A stretch of DNA of 64,000 nt from the NCBI GenBank assembly GCA_026418535.1, contig JAOABC010000001.1:124001-188000 (forward strand), read 5' to 3'. Position 1 is the first letter of the stretch, and every line of letters begins with the position of its first letter. This DNA is from Hydrogenothermaceae bacterium (GTDB lineage: Bacteria > Aquificota > Aquificia > Aquificales > Hydrogenothermaceae). Shown here one piece after another: positions 9,066-17,750 of this stretch. The notes beneath the pieces were generated by a model that made no database searches, had not been told where the DNA came from, and saw only the letters and a program-made list of their open reading frames with translations. A program made the position numbers and the translations under genes.

Positions 9066-10048
9066 CTCAGGACGCCTTCAACTTCCCTCTGTCTTATCCT
9101 TGGGTCTAATTTGGCAAGGAGAAGATCGGCTATGAGATTACCGACTATCAGCATTATCGCACCTATATACAACCCTCCCATAACTAAGTATAAGTCCTGG
9201 GAAAGAACTGCATCCAGCATCAACATACCCATCCCAGGCCAGTTTATTATTATCTCTATCAAAGCGGAGCCAGAGAGTAGTGAAGCTATCTCAAACCCCA
9301 GTATAGTTATAAAGGGGTTTAGGGTGTTCCGTAAAGCATGTTTTAGTATCACATCTCTCTCTGGTAGACCCTTTGCTCTTGCAAAAAGCACATAGTCAGA
9401 CTGTAGTTGCTCTATCATCGTGCTACGTACTAATCTCACTAATCCAGCTAAAGAACCCACTCCTATAACGATAGCTGGAAGACTCACATGCCACAGTCTG
9501 TCCAGTATCTTCTCATAGAGGGATAACTGTTCGTAGTCTGGACTGTAAGCCCCTCCTGTTGGAAACAGTCCGGTCTTTACGGCAAAAAATAGCATTAAGA
9601 AGGCAAAGAAAAACCCTGGCATAGACATGAAGGTGAAAGAGAATACCTGTATAAACCTATCTACTAAGCTGTTTGGCTTTAAAGCTGCTACTATCCCTAA
9701 GGGTATGGCTAATAGCCAGGCTATTAGCCCGGATACTACTGACAGAAAAAGAGTGTTGAATAGTCTATCCTTTATCAGTTCTAAAACGGGCATCTGATAG
9801 CTAAAGGAGTATCCAAGGTCAAACCTCAGAGCATTTAACAACCAATTGATATACTGGATTATAAGAGGTTTGTCTAAACCGTACACCTTTACCATATCAT
9901 TTATGGTCTTCTCTGAGATTTGAGGGTTCATCCTCAGCTGGTCCAAGTAATCTCCTGGAGCAAGTTGTACTATGATAAAAGAGAGGAAAGTTATACCTAC
10001 CACGAGAGGGATGAGTTGGTATAACCTTTTCAAGATGTAGAGAATCAT
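9062..10048 (-). CDS. ABC transporter permease, OppB/DppB type
   Basis: 328 residues. It starts with the typical MILYILKRLYQLIPLVVGI first helix, has about six TM helices and the coupling motif RAKGLPERDVILKHALRNTL. It pairs with the OppC-type permease downstream to form the channel of a peptide/nickel-class importer. Four-base overlaps on both sides (with the aminotransferase upstream and OppC downstream) show a tight operon. ATPases and solute-binding protein must be encoded elsewhere. Confidence 0.9.
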   Translation of the reverse strand: MILYILKRLYQLIPLVVGITFLSFIIVQLAPGDYLDQLRMNPQISEKTINDMVKVYGLDKPLIIQYINWLLNALRFDLGYSFSYQMPVLELIKDRLFNTLFLSVVSGLIAWLLAIPLGIVAALKPNSLVDRFIQVFSFTFMSMPGFFFAFLMLFFAVKTGLFPTGGAYSPDYEQLSLYEKILDRLWHVSLPAIVIGVGSLAGLVRLVRSTMIEQLQSDYVLFARAKGLPERDVILKHALRNTLNPFITILGFEIASLLSGSALIEIIINWPGMGMLMLDAVLSQDLYLVMGGLYIGAIMLIVGNLIADLLLAKLDPRIRQREVEGVLR

Positions 10049-11238
10049 CTCGCTAATCTTTTGATGTTTCTTATAGCCTGTCTTATCCTTTTCTCATTCT
10101 CAACTACCGCAAACCTAACATAACCTTCTCCATGCTCACCAAACCCAATCCCTGGAGCTACAGCTACCTTGGCTTCTCTCAGTAGCATCATACTGAAATC
10201 TATAGAGCCCATATGAGAGAACTTCTCAGGGATTTTTGCCCAGAGGAACATCGTAGCCCTCGGTTTACCTACTTTCCATCCTGCAGCGTTCAACCCTGCT
10301 ACAAGTATATCCAGTCTTTTACTGTACGTATCAGCTGCTTTTTGGACTATAGAGTAGTCGCTCTCTAGCGCTATTATACTTGCAACTTGTATAGGTGTAA
10401 ACATACCATAATCAAGATAACTCTTTAACCTTTTAAGGTTATAAACCAGAGTTTCGTTACCAAGTATAAAACCAACTCTCCATCCTGCCATGGAGAAACC
10501 TTTCGTCATAGAGTAAGTCTCTACAGCTACATCCTTAGCACCTTCTACCTGGAGTATACTTGGGGCTTTATAGCCGTCAAAGCATAAGTCTCCGTAAGCA
10601 AGGTCATGGATGATCCACAATCCTTTTTTCTTAGCAAACTTTACTACTTCCTTAAAGAAGTCTAAAGATACTGTCATAGTGGTTGGGTTGTTTGGGAAGT
10701 TTAGTATCAGGACTTTTGCCTCCGGATAGGAGTCTTCGTAGCTATCGTATATATTCTTCAAAAACAGCTCCTGTTTTTCCTCCTCTGAGCCCTCGAAAGG
10801 TAGAGGGACAGTCAGAACACTGGCACCAGCAATAACTGGAGCATAGTAATGGATAGGGTACCTTGGACTTGGAACCATAGCTATGTCTCCCGGTTCTAAC
10901 ATAGCAAGCATCAAGTGAGAAAGACCTTCTTTTGAACCTATCGTCATTATGGCTTCCTTGTCAGGATCCAACTCTACACCGTATCTGTTCCTGTAAAAAT
11001 CACAGATAGCCTTTCTTAGTCTCGGTATACCTTGAGACATAGAGTATCTGTGTGTTGTTTTCTTTTTAGCAGACTCACAGAGTTTCTCTATTATATGTTG
11101 GGCTGGTGGTAAGTCCGGATTGCCCATCCCAAAGTCTATTATATCTTCTCCCTCTTTTCTCATCTTAGCTTTCAGGTCATTTACCACAGCAAAAACATAC
11201 TGAGGAAGTCTCTTTATCCGTGGAAACTCTTCGGGCAT
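10045..11238 (-). CDS. Class I/II aminotransferase (AlaC-like)
   Basis: 397 residues, fold-type I PLP enzyme. Motifs: FGMGNPDLPP near the N-terminus, NFPNNPTT (180-187), the PLP contacts HDLAYGDL, the Schiff-base Lys246 in SMTKGFSMAGW, and an Arg-rich C-terminus. The pattern is closest to the AlaC glutamate-pyruvate aminotransferase and LL-diaminopimelate aminotransferase-like group; I cannot separate these by eye. AGAGGTG lies just upstream of the ATG. Being first in an operon with two peptide-type permeases is unusual and may only reflect co-regulation. Confidence 0.85.
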   Translation of the reverse strand: MPEEFPRIKRLPQYVFAVVNDLKAKMRKEGEDIIDFGMGNPDLPPAQHIIEKLCESAKKKTTHRYSMSQGIPRLRKAICDFYRNRYGVELDPDKEAIMTIGSKEGLSHLMLAMLEPGDIAMVPSPRYPIHYYAPVIAGASVLTVPLPFEGSEEEKQELFLKNIYDSYEDSYPEAKVLILNFPNNPTTMTVSLDFFKEVVKFAKKKGLWIIHDLAYGDLCFDGYKAPSILQVEGAKDVAVETYSMTKGFSMAGWRVGFILGNETLVYNLKRLKSYLDYGMFTPIQVASIIALESDYSIVQKAADTYSKRLDILVAGLNAAGWKVGKPRATMFLWAKIPEKFSHMGSIDFSMMLLREAKVAVAPGIGFGEHGEGYVRFAVVENEKRIRQAIRNIKRLAR

Positions 11239-11275
11239 TCTCTCACCTCTAAATTTTTAAGTGAAAATTATACCA

Positions 11276-12745
11276 TTACTCAAGGACTTTCAACGGGTCT
11301 ATAGGAGTAACATTCTTTCTAACCTCAAAGTAGATACCACAGCTATCAGAGTTTTTCAGTTTTCCTGCTCTTCCTATCTCGTCTCCCTTTGAAACCCTCA
11401 CTCCTTCAGAGACAGATATTTTGTCAAGATATCCATAAACTGTAGTAAGTCCATTATCATGCCTTATAACTACTAGGTTACCAAAAGCTTTTATGCTGTC
11501 TCCTGCATATATGACTTTCCCACTATCAGCTGCTAATACCCTATCACTACATAAGGAGGATATGTCTACCCCAAGATGTCTAGCATTATCATCGTTCTGA
11601 AAGTTAGCGACTATAGACCCTCTTACAGGCCAACCAAGTTTTATACCGTTTGTTGAAGGTATGATTTCTTCTACTTTCGGTTTTACCTCCCGTGGTAAGG
11701 TTACCTTCGCGGTCTGTTCTGGTTGCCTCTTTTCTTTAGGTTCCTCTTCTACCTGCCTTTTAACTTCACTGTCCGTTACAGGGATCTTTATACTCTGTCC
11801 TGCAATCAATTTGTTATTTTTTAAGTTGTTTAACTCTTCAAGAATACTCTTAGATGTTCCAAACTTTTCTGCTATTTTCTCTAAAGTATCTCCCCTATTT
11901 ACCTTGTAGTAAGTGTAGTTTGTATCTGTCTGAATACTCTTTTTGGGCATATCTTCCGGAGTTCTTAAGCACACTGTCTGGTTTTTATCTATATAATCCC
12001 TGGAGAGGTTGTTTAGCTGTTTTATTTTTTCTTTAGGGATGTTGAACTGTCTTGATACTTCTGAGAGAGATACCCTCTCCTTTGGTTTATAGAATAGCTC
12101 ACAGTTCTGTTTTTCTATATCCTGCTCTTTTCTCTCACCTAAGCACACTCTTGCTCCAGCTTCTAACCATACATTGGAGTCTACGTTGTTGAGTCTCTCT
12201 AAGGTTTTTACATCTACACCTGTTTTCTTAGATACATGCTTTAATGTTCCACCTCTACTAAGGGTGTACACTTCACACTTAGAAAAGTCTACCCTCTTAT
12301 TTGATTCTCCTCTTTTCCTCTTTAGAACTTGAGAGGATGGAGGTATCTTTAACTGGTCCCCTGCGAATATTTTCTCGTCCCTCATATCGTTGTATTCCAT
12401 GATTTCCTTAACTGGTATACCATATTTCTTTGCTATCTTCTCCAAGGTGTCTCCATGCCTAACCTCGTAAATCTCTTCTCTACTACCCTTTTTATAGGAT
12501 CTCTCTTTTAAGTTTTTACTTTCTAAAACTTTTGTGGTTGGTATCTTTATTTTTTGTCCTTCTCTTAGTTTTTTTGGGTCTTTTATGTTGTTTGCTTTTA
12601 TTATCTCCTCTTCTGAAACTTTAAATTTCTGAGATATCTTCTGAATCGTATCTCCTTTCTGAATTGTGTAACTCTCTGCAAATCCAAAGGAATAAGTAAC
12701 TAAAACCCAAAATAAAGCTGTCTTAATACTTAATTTTAAATTCAT
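11276..12745 (-). CDS. LysM-repeat protein with degenerate M23 peptidase domain
   Basis: 489 residues. Signal peptide ~1-24. Five LysM-like repeats follow between ~25 and 325; repeats 1, 2 and 5 are canonical (YTIQKGDTIQKIS, YEVRHGDTLEKIA, YKVNRGDTLEKIA), 3 and 4 are divergent and cysteine-bearing. The C-terminal ~110 residues are an M23/LytM domain, but the metal and catalytic residues are incomplete: HLGVD is kept, while the usual AHL reads GYL and the final HxHFEVR reads GIYFEVR. Such domains usually act as NlpD/EnvC-like amidase activators. It overlaps acyP by 23 bases. Confidence 0.88.
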   Translation of the reverse strand: MNLKLSIKTALFWVLVTYSFGFAESYTIQKGDTIQKISQKFKVSEEEIIKANNIKDPKKLREGQKIKIPTTKVLESKNLKERSYKKGSREEIYEVRHGDTLEKIAKKYGIPVKEIMEYNDMRDEKIFAGDQLKIPPSSQVLKRKRGESNKRVDFSKCEVYTLSRGGTLKHVSKKTGVDVKTLERLNNVDSNVWLEAGARVCLGERKEQDIEKQNCELFYKPKERVSLSEVSRQFNIPKEKIKQLNNLSRDYIDKNQTVCLRTPEDMPKKSIQTDTNYTYYKVNRGDTLEKIAEKFGTSKSILEELNNLKNNKLIAGQSIKIPVTDSEVKRQVEEEPKEKRQPEQTAKVTLPREVKPKVEEIIPSTNGIKLGWPVRGSIVANFQNDDNARHLGVDISSLCSDRVLAADSGKVIYAGDSIKAFGNLVVIRHDNGLTTVYGYLDKISVSEGVRVSKGDEIGRAGKLKNSDSCGIYFEVRKNVTPIDPLKVLE

Positions 12746-12989
12746 GATAATCTCCCTTTTCTATGTTTTTCTGCTGGAACTTCTCGACAATCGCCCTCTC
12801 TGGCCCGTCTTTTATCTCTTCTAGGAACCTCTTTAATATCTCTTCTTCCCCTTGAGCTATCACCTCAACAGTTCCATCCCGAAGGTTCTTAACATAACCA
12901 GTTATACAAAACTCTTCTGCCTTTTTCTTCACAAACTTCCTAAAACCTACACCTTGTACTTTCCCATAAAAGATTAGATGTATAGTCAT
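12723..12989 (-). CDS. acyP: Acylphosphatase
   Basis: 88 residues, exact family size. The catalytic Arg is in GKVQGVGFRKFV and the catalytic Asn in GYVKNLRDGTVE. It hydrolyses acyl phosphates such as carbamoyl or 1,3-bisphosphoglycerate; small stable acylphosphatases are common in thermophiles. The start overlaps the mobB stop by 4 bases, and its 3' end overlaps the LysM gene start by 23 bases. Confidence 0.95.
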   Translation of the reverse strand: MTIHLIFYGKVQGVGFRKFVKKKAEEFCITGYVKNLRDGTVEVIAQGEEEILKRFLEEIKDGPERAIVEKFQQKNIEKGDYHEFKIKY

Positions 12990-13486
12990 TTTTCACCCAT
13001 GATGTAGTTTTTCTCTAGAAACTCGGCAAACTCTGTAGGATCATTCAGATCAAAAGTTAACTTGAATGGATAATAATCTGTGATTACACCTTTTAGTAGA
13101 GTGTCAGCTATCAACATCAGTTCTCTGTTCTCTTCCTTCCGGATAACTTCGTATTTATCAAAACCACCAGAGTTCTTAAAACCCTCTACTAATATTATAT
13201 CTGGTTTGCTTACGTTTAACAGTCCCACAACACTCTCCAAGGTACAATCTCTCTGACTTATGAAGAGAGATAGCTTATCAGGAGATACTACAAGAACCTG
13301 CTGTGCTCCTGCTCTAAAAACTCTCCAGCTGTCTTTACCCTCTCTGTCTGTTATAGCCTTACCCTTTGGATCGTGTTTTATATACGCTACTTTATATCCC
13401 TTGGAGGATAGTATACCTATCACCTTCTCTATAAACGTGGTCTTTCCACTGTTGTGAGCTCCCGCTACTATTACTACTCTAGCCAT
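12986..13486 (-). CDS. mobB: Molybdopterin-guanine dinucleotide biosynthesis protein MobB
   Basis: 166 residues. P-loop GAHNSGKTTFIEKVI at the N-terminus, then the MobB-typical YIKHDPKGKAITDREGKDS and VSPDKLSLF blocks and the VEGFKNS motif. MobB is a GTP-binding helper of MobA in making bis-MGD for molybdoenzymes. No molybdoenzyme or other moa/mob gene is next to it. Overlaps accD by 8 bases. Confidence 0.93.
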   Translation of the reverse strand: MARVVIVAGAHNSGKTTFIEKVIGILSSKGYKVAYIKHDPKGKAITDREGKDSWRVFRAGAQQVLVVSPDKLSLFISQRDCTLESVVGLLNVSKPDIILVEGFKNSGGFDKYEVIRKEENRELMLIADTLLKGVITDYYPFKLTFDLNDPTEFAEFLEKNYIMGEK

Positions 13487-14318
13487 GGGTATGTTTTATA
13501 AGTGTGTAGATCGTCTTTTTTAGGTTCTTTCTGTCAACTACCATATCTATCTGACCTTTCTCCAACAGAAACTCAGACTTCTGAAAACCTTCCGGAAGTT
13601 GTTGTCTTATAGTCTGTTCTATCACTCTTGGTCCTGCAAAACCTATGAGACTATCTGGTTCAGCTATGATGATATCTCCCAAAAAGGCAAAACTGGCAGA
13701 CACCCCACCCATAGTAGGGTCTGTTAAAACAGAGATGTAGAGTATCTCCGCCTTATTCAGTCTATCTACTGCTATAGAGGTCTTTGCCATCTGCATCAGA
13801 GATACGATACTCTCCTGCATTCTAGCTCCTCCTGAGGAGGCAATGGAGACAAAAGGAATTCTCTTTTCTATAGCAAACTCCACTCCTCTGACAAACTTGG
13901 CTCCCACAACGCTACCCATACTACCACCCATAAAGTTGAAGTCCATACTTGCAATCACCACCTCTCTATCGAACATCATCCCGTGGGAGACTATCATTGC
14001 GTCATCTAGACCTGTTTTCTCTTGAGTTTCCTTAATCCTATCCTTGTATCTCTTTGTGTCCTTAAAGCCTAGGAAGTCTACAGGTTTTATCTTCTGGAAA
14101 AGGTCGTAAGTGTATACTTTGTCAAGCAGAGAGTCTACTCTTTCCTTTGCGGTCATCCGGAATGTGTATCCACAATGTGGACATATCTTAAGGTTTTTGA
14201 CTAACTCCTCACTGAACAGTAAGTTTTTACATCTATCACACTTTATCCAAGAACCCTTTTCTATCTTCAGCTTTCTCCCGGATTTAAGCTTGTCTATAAA
14301 ATCTCTGAGTCCCATCAT
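13479..14318 (-). CDS. accD: Acetyl-CoA carboxylase carboxyltransferase subunit beta
   Basis: 279 residues. The N-terminal four-cysteine zinc ribbon (CDRCKNLLF and ICPHCGYTF) is intact, followed by the carboxyltransferase crotonase-like core with IASSGGARMQESI and LTDPTMGGVSASFAFLGD, which form the oxyanion and acetyl-CoA binding parts. It transfers carboxyl from carboxybiotin to acetyl-CoA, making malonyl-CoA. The gene abuts pgeF with no gap. Confidence 0.96.
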   Translation of the reverse strand: MMGLRDFIDKLKSGRKLKIEKGSWIKCDRCKNLLFSEELVKNLKICPHCGYTFRMTAKERVDSLLDKVYTYDLFQKIKPVDFLGFKDTKRYKDRIKETQEKTGLDDAMIVSHGMMFDREVVIASMDFNFMGGSMGSVVGAKFVRGVEFAIEKRIPFVSIASSGGARMQESIVSLMQMAKTSIAVDRLNKAEILYISVLTDPTMGGVSASFAFLGDIIIAEPDSLIGFAGPRVIEQTIRQQLPEGFQKSEFLLEKGQIDMVVDRKNLKKTIYTLIKHTHG

Positions 14319-14927
14319 TCACTCCTTGATGTATGCGTAACTCAATATTCTATCATCAAAGTCTCCTTTCCTAAAAGAGAAGTACTTTCCACTACAAGCC
14401 GTGCACTGGTTCACATCTTGGATGTTATCTAACCCAAGGCTTCTTAGTTTTTCCTTGGCTATATCCTGTAGAGATAAGAAGTATCTTCCGTCTCTCTGGA
14501 TGTAGTATTTACTTTCAACCTCAAACTGTTCTAGAAAATCTTTTCCCACTTCATAGCAGCATACTCTTATAGAAGGACCTATAAAGCAGAAAGTTGGTTT
14601 TTTATAAAAGAAAGAAAAAGCTTTCTCTACTATACCTCTAAATAGACCTCTCCAGCCTGCATGAATTACAGACAACTCATCCTGGTTGAACAGAACGATT
14701 GGTATACAGTCTGCAGTCAAGACGCCTAAAACCAACCCTTTCTCTGAAGTGTAGAGACCATCTGCTTCTTGTAGTAGATCATTCTTTGCGCTTATTACTA
14801 GGTTAGTATGTTTCTGGTTAGGTATCAGTACGTTAAAAGATATTTTCCTATTTTCTAAGATTCTCTGGTTCCCATCTTCTTTCTCTGTAAAGCCTATGAC
14901 CACACTGCCAAAAGTTATCTCTTTCAT
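14319..14927 (-). CDS. pgeF: Peptidoglycan editing factor PgeF (YfiH, laccase-domain)
   Basis: About 202 residues from the start I prefer (14927, MKEITFGSVVIG). A longer frame reaches 14981 but adds a non-conserved N-terminus. Metal-site motifs of the family are present: VIHAGWRGL, GPSIRVCCYEVG and CTACSGKYFSFRKGD. PgeF removes L-Ser-containing muropeptide precursors; older names call it polyphenol oxidase. No Shine-Dalgarno sequence precedes either start, but TATAAT stands 7 bases before the ATG at 14927, which fits a leaderless mRNA. Confidence 0.9.
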   Translation of the reverse strand: MKEITFGSVVIGFTEKEDGNQRILENRKISFNVLIPNQKHTNLVISAKNDLLQEADGLYTSEKGLVLGVLTADCIPIVLFNQDELSVIHAGWRGLFRGIVEKAFSFFYKKPTFCFIGPSIRVCCYEVGKDFLEQFEVESKYYIQRDGRYFLSLQDIAKEKLRSLGLDNIQDVNQCTACSGKYFSFRKGDFDDRILSYAYIKE

Positions 14928-14934
14928 AGCGTAA

Positions 14935-14940
14935 ATTATA
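14935..14940 (-). promoter_or_regulatory. -10 box for a possible leaderless pgeF mRNA
   Basis: On the minus strand TATAAT is followed by TTACGCT and then the pgeF ATG. Transcription would begin at or within a base or two of the A of the start codon. No good -35 box is visible. Confidence 0.45.
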
Positions 14941-15022
14941 GCATAGAGAGGGTTTTTGTTATTTAAATGATAATTAAACATATAAAGTAAAATTTTTATA
15001 GGTGAAGGTTAGCAAGTTAGTA

Positions 15023-15051
15023 TTTACAAACTAAATAAAAAGTTGTATGAT
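15023..15051 (+). promoter_or_regulatory. Sigma-70-type promoter of petABC
   Basis: TTTACA (15023-15028) and TATGAT (15046-15051) are separated by 17 bases, giving transcription start near 15058, some 28 bases before petA and upstream of its AGGAGG. A small A/T hairpin (TTTTTAT-CA-ATAAAAA) lies in the leader. Confidence 0.55.
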
Positions 15052-15085
15052 TTTTATCAATAAAAACCATTTAGGAGGTTAAAGT

Positions 15086-15592
15086 ATGGCAGAAGAGAGA
15101 TTATCAAGAAGAGACTTCCTGCTGTACGCTATGGGTGGATGGGCAGTAGTTGGAGTTGGTGGAGTGCTGTACGCAATGTATAAAACTTGGGAGCCTCTTC
15201 CGGAGGTAAAAGCTCAAGCCACTACAAAATTTGATCTATCTACTGTCCAGCCTGGTGAGATAAAAGTGGTAAGTTGGAGAGGAAAACCCATTTTCATCCT
15301 CAGAAAGTCTCCAGATATGGTCCAGTGTAAAGATAGGTCTGTTAAGGATGAGTACACAGTGGTAGCTGGGATATGCACTCATCTTGGTTGTATCCCTAAC
15401 TGGGAGCCGGAGAAGAAAACGTGGCACTGCCCTTGCCACGGTGGAGAGTACGACGCCTGTGGTAAAAACATATTCGGACCACCACCAAGACCCCTTGATG
15501 TTCCTCCTTTCAAGATAGAAGGAAACAGTATAGTCCTTGGAGAGGAAGGGCAAGAGTACAAACAGATGAAAGAAAAAGGTTTAACAGTATAA
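15086..15592 (+). CDS. petA: Rieske iron-sulfur subunit of a bc1-type complex
   Basis: 168 residues. N-terminus MAEERLSRRDFLLYAMGGWA has a twin-arginine-like RR motif before a single TM helix that anchors the protein. The [2Fe-2S] ligands are in CTHLGC and CPCHGG, with the conserved GPPPRPLD loop after them. It takes electrons from quinol and passes them to cytochrome c. First gene of petABC, with strong AGGAGG and a promoter just upstream. Confidence 0.96.
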   Translation: MAEERLSRRDFLLYAMGGWAVVGVGGVLYAMYKTWEPLPEVKAQATTKFDLSTVQPGEIKVVSWRGKPIFILRKSPDMVQCKDRSVKDEYTVVAGICTHLGCIPNWEPEKKTWHCPCHGGEYDACGKNIFGPPPRPLDVPPFKIEGNSIVLGEEGQEYKQMKEKGLTV

Positions 15593-15605
15593 AGGAGGTT
15601 AGATT

Positions 15606-16790
15606 ATGAAGTTTATGGATTGGCTTGATGAAAGGCTAGCCGTCAGACAGCTGGTCAAAGTGATGCTGACGGAGTATTACGTTCCAAAGAATATCAACTT
15701 CCTTTGGAGTTTTGGTGTTCTCATTATGCTGGTTATGGCTATCCTCTTTGTAAGTGGTATATTCCTACTTATGTATTACAAACCAGATGCAAACCTTGCT
15801 TTTGACAGTGTAAACAAGACGATAATGATGGACGTTGAGTATGGATGGCTCTTCAGACATACCCATGCAGTTGGTGCATCTATCATGTTCCTTGTTCTGT
15901 TTATCCATATGGCAAGGGGTATTTACTACGGTTCCTACAAGGCACCTAGAGAGATAGTTTGGATAACCGGATATATACTCTTTATTCTCATGTCAGCTAC
16001 TGCATTTACAGGGTACCTACTTCCTTGGGGACAGATGTCCTACTGGGCAGCCCAGACTATAACAACTCTCTTTGAAAAGATTCCTTTCATAGGACCAGAC
16101 TTGGTTATATGGATCAGAGGTAACTACATCGTTGAAGACGCAACCCTCACAAGGTTTTTCGCCCTCCACGTAATGCTACTTCCTCTACTACTGGCTATAT
16201 TCACGGCTATACACCTTTACGCTGTAAGAATAGTAGGCTCAAATAATGAAGACGGAGGAGAACTTACAAAAGAAGACAAGAAGAAAGGTAAAGGTATATC
16301 CTTCTGGCCTGTATTTATGGCAAAGGAATTCTTCGTCATGTCTGTATTTCTTGTATTCTTCTTCTACCTCGTTTTCTACCAGTACAAGTTCGCCATGGAC
16401 CAAATTAACTTCATACCTGCTGACTACTTACAGACACCTCATCATATATATCCTGAGTGGTATTTCTTAGCATTCTATGAAGTTTTGAGAGGTTTCTTCT
16501 TCAGTCAAAATCTCGGTCTGATAGCATTCCTTTTTAGCATGTTTATAGTAGCATTTTTACCGTGGCTTGACACATCACCAATAAAGAGTGGAAAACACAG
16601 ACCTCTATATAGAATTATGTTCTGGATATTTGTAGCTGATTTCTTATTCCTTACAATCTTGGGAAAACTGCCTGCTACTGGTCTGTATGCATGGCTTGGG
16701 TTTGTAGGAAGTATAGTCTTTTTCATATTCTTCTTGGCTCTTCCTATAATATCTAGAATAGAGAAAAAAAGGTTGGCAGGAGGTATGTAA
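15606..16790 (+). CDS. petB: Cytochrome b subunit of a bc1-type complex
   Basis: 394 residues. Heme-ligating histidines lie in FRHTHAVGASIMFLVLFIH-type helix B and in the ALHVMLLPLLLA/HLYAV helix D region; the Qo-site motif appears as PEWYF in HHIYPEWYFLAFYEVLRG. Both b6-like and C-terminal subunit IV-like parts are in one chain, as in bc1 complexes. A charged loop with many Lys/Asp (near residues 212-235) is cytoplasmic. Spacing to petA is 13 bases with AGGAGG in the gap. Confidence 0.96.
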   Translation: MKFMDWLDERLAVRQLVKVMLTEYYVPKNINFLWSFGVLIMLVMAILFVSGIFLLMYYKPDANLAFDSVNKTIMMDVEYGWLFRHTHAVGASIMFLVLFIHMARGIYYGSYKAPREIVWITGYILFILMSATAFTGYLLPWGQMSYWAAQTITTLFEKIPFIGPDLVIWIRGNYIVEDATLTRFFALHVMLLPLLLAIFTAIHLYAVRIVGSNNEDGGELTKEDKKKGKGISFWPVFMAKEFFVMSVFLVFFFYLVFYQYKFAMDQINFIPADYLQTPHHIYPEWYFLAFYEVLRGFFFSQNLGLIAFLFSMFIVAFLPWLDTSPIKSGKHRPLYRIMFWIFVADFLFLTILGKLPATGLYAWLGFVGSIVFFIFFLALPIISRIEKKRLAGGM

Positions 16791-16791
16791 G

Positions 16792-17628
16792 ATGAAAGAG
16801 CTTAAAATACTTCTCATACTGATAGTCTTAGTACTTATAGGATACTGGGGGATAGAGCCGTATGCCCACTCCGTTATGCACGGTGAGGTGAAGCAACCAG
16901 ACCATACATATAAAGATGTCCCTAAAAATATACCAACAACTGGAGATCCTGTAAAGGGTAAAGAGCTGTTTACTACAAACTGTGCTTCCTGTCACGGACT
17001 TAAGAATGATGGTGTAAACCCAGGGATGGATATCCAAACTTCTATAACCTCCTTTAAAGTAGTCCCTCCGGACCTTTCAAACATAGGGGCGATTCTGGAC
17101 GAGCACTTCTTGGCCTATTTTATAAAGAACCCTCAAGATGCAACAAAGAACCCAAAGTTTGCAATGCCACCTATGGCTCAACTGTCTGATGAGGATATAG
17201 GGCATGTAGTTGCATATCTGAAATCTGTTACCAAGAAAGACCTAACCGGAAAAGAGATAACTGTAGAAGCCTGTGGAAGATGTCACAGCATAAAGTACCA
17301 GAAAGTACTCTCAGATACACCTAAAGAACCACTAAAGGAATATCTTGGAAAAGTTCCTCCAGACCTATCTGTAATAGGTAAAGCAAAGAATGTGGAATAT
17401 TTAGAGACATTTATAAATAACCCTCAGAATACGCTACCTGGAACCTCCATGCCAAGGCTAGGATTGACGAAAGAGTCCACAGAGAAAGTAGTGACTTACT
17501 TAGACCAGATAGCAGACCCTCACAGAGACCAGAGAAATACACTGGGTATATGGGTTATTGGCTACTTATTATTTATGGCCGGTATAACCTTCGCTTGGAA
17601 AAAAAAGATCTGGAAAAATATCCACTAA
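16792..17628 (+). CDS. petC: Diheme cytochrome c subunit of the bc complex
   Basis: 278 residues. N-terminal anchor (~5-20), two heme c motifs CASCH (64-68) and CGRCH (161-165), candidate axial Met residues in MPPMAQ and TSMPRLG, and a C-terminal TM helix (~255-272). It therefore replaces classical single-heme cytochrome c1 by a tandem diheme cytochrome, as known in Epsilonproteobacteria and Aquificota. It begins one base after the petB stop codon and is followed by a clear terminator. Confidence 0.93.
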   Translation: MKELKILLILIVLVLIGYWGIEPYAHSVMHGEVKQPDHTYKDVPKNIPTTGDPVKGKELFTTNCASCHGLKNDGVNPGMDIQTSITSFKVVPPDLSNIGAILDEHFLAYFIKNPQDATKNPKFAMPPMAQLSDEDIGHVVAYLKSVTKKDLTGKEITVEACGRCHSIKYQKVLSDTPKEPLKEYLGKVPPDLSVIGKAKNVEYLETFINNPQNTLPGTSMPRLGLTKESTEKVVTYLDQIADPHRDQRNTLGIWVIGYLLFMAGITFAWKKKIWKNIH

Positions 17629-17653
17629 TAGGTCAATAGTTTTCTTATAGATG

Positions 17654-17682
17654 AAGCCCCCTTAAAGGGGGCTTTTTATTTT
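17654..17682 (+). terminator. Rho-independent terminator after petABC
   Basis: AAGCCCCC-TTAAA-GGGGGCTT stem followed by TTTATTTTG. It closes the petABC operon and has nearly the same stem as the terminator at 471-489. Confidence 0.85.
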
Positions 17683-17750
17683 GTGTCTATCTTCATAGAA
17701 CAGACTCTACTCTACCTTTAAGATTATCAAAAACTTTTAAAGGTGGAGCT

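Noticed and set aside
14928-14981. Longer pgeF from 14981.
   Set aside because: The added residues are not typical for PgeF, and no ribosome binding site precedes that ATG.
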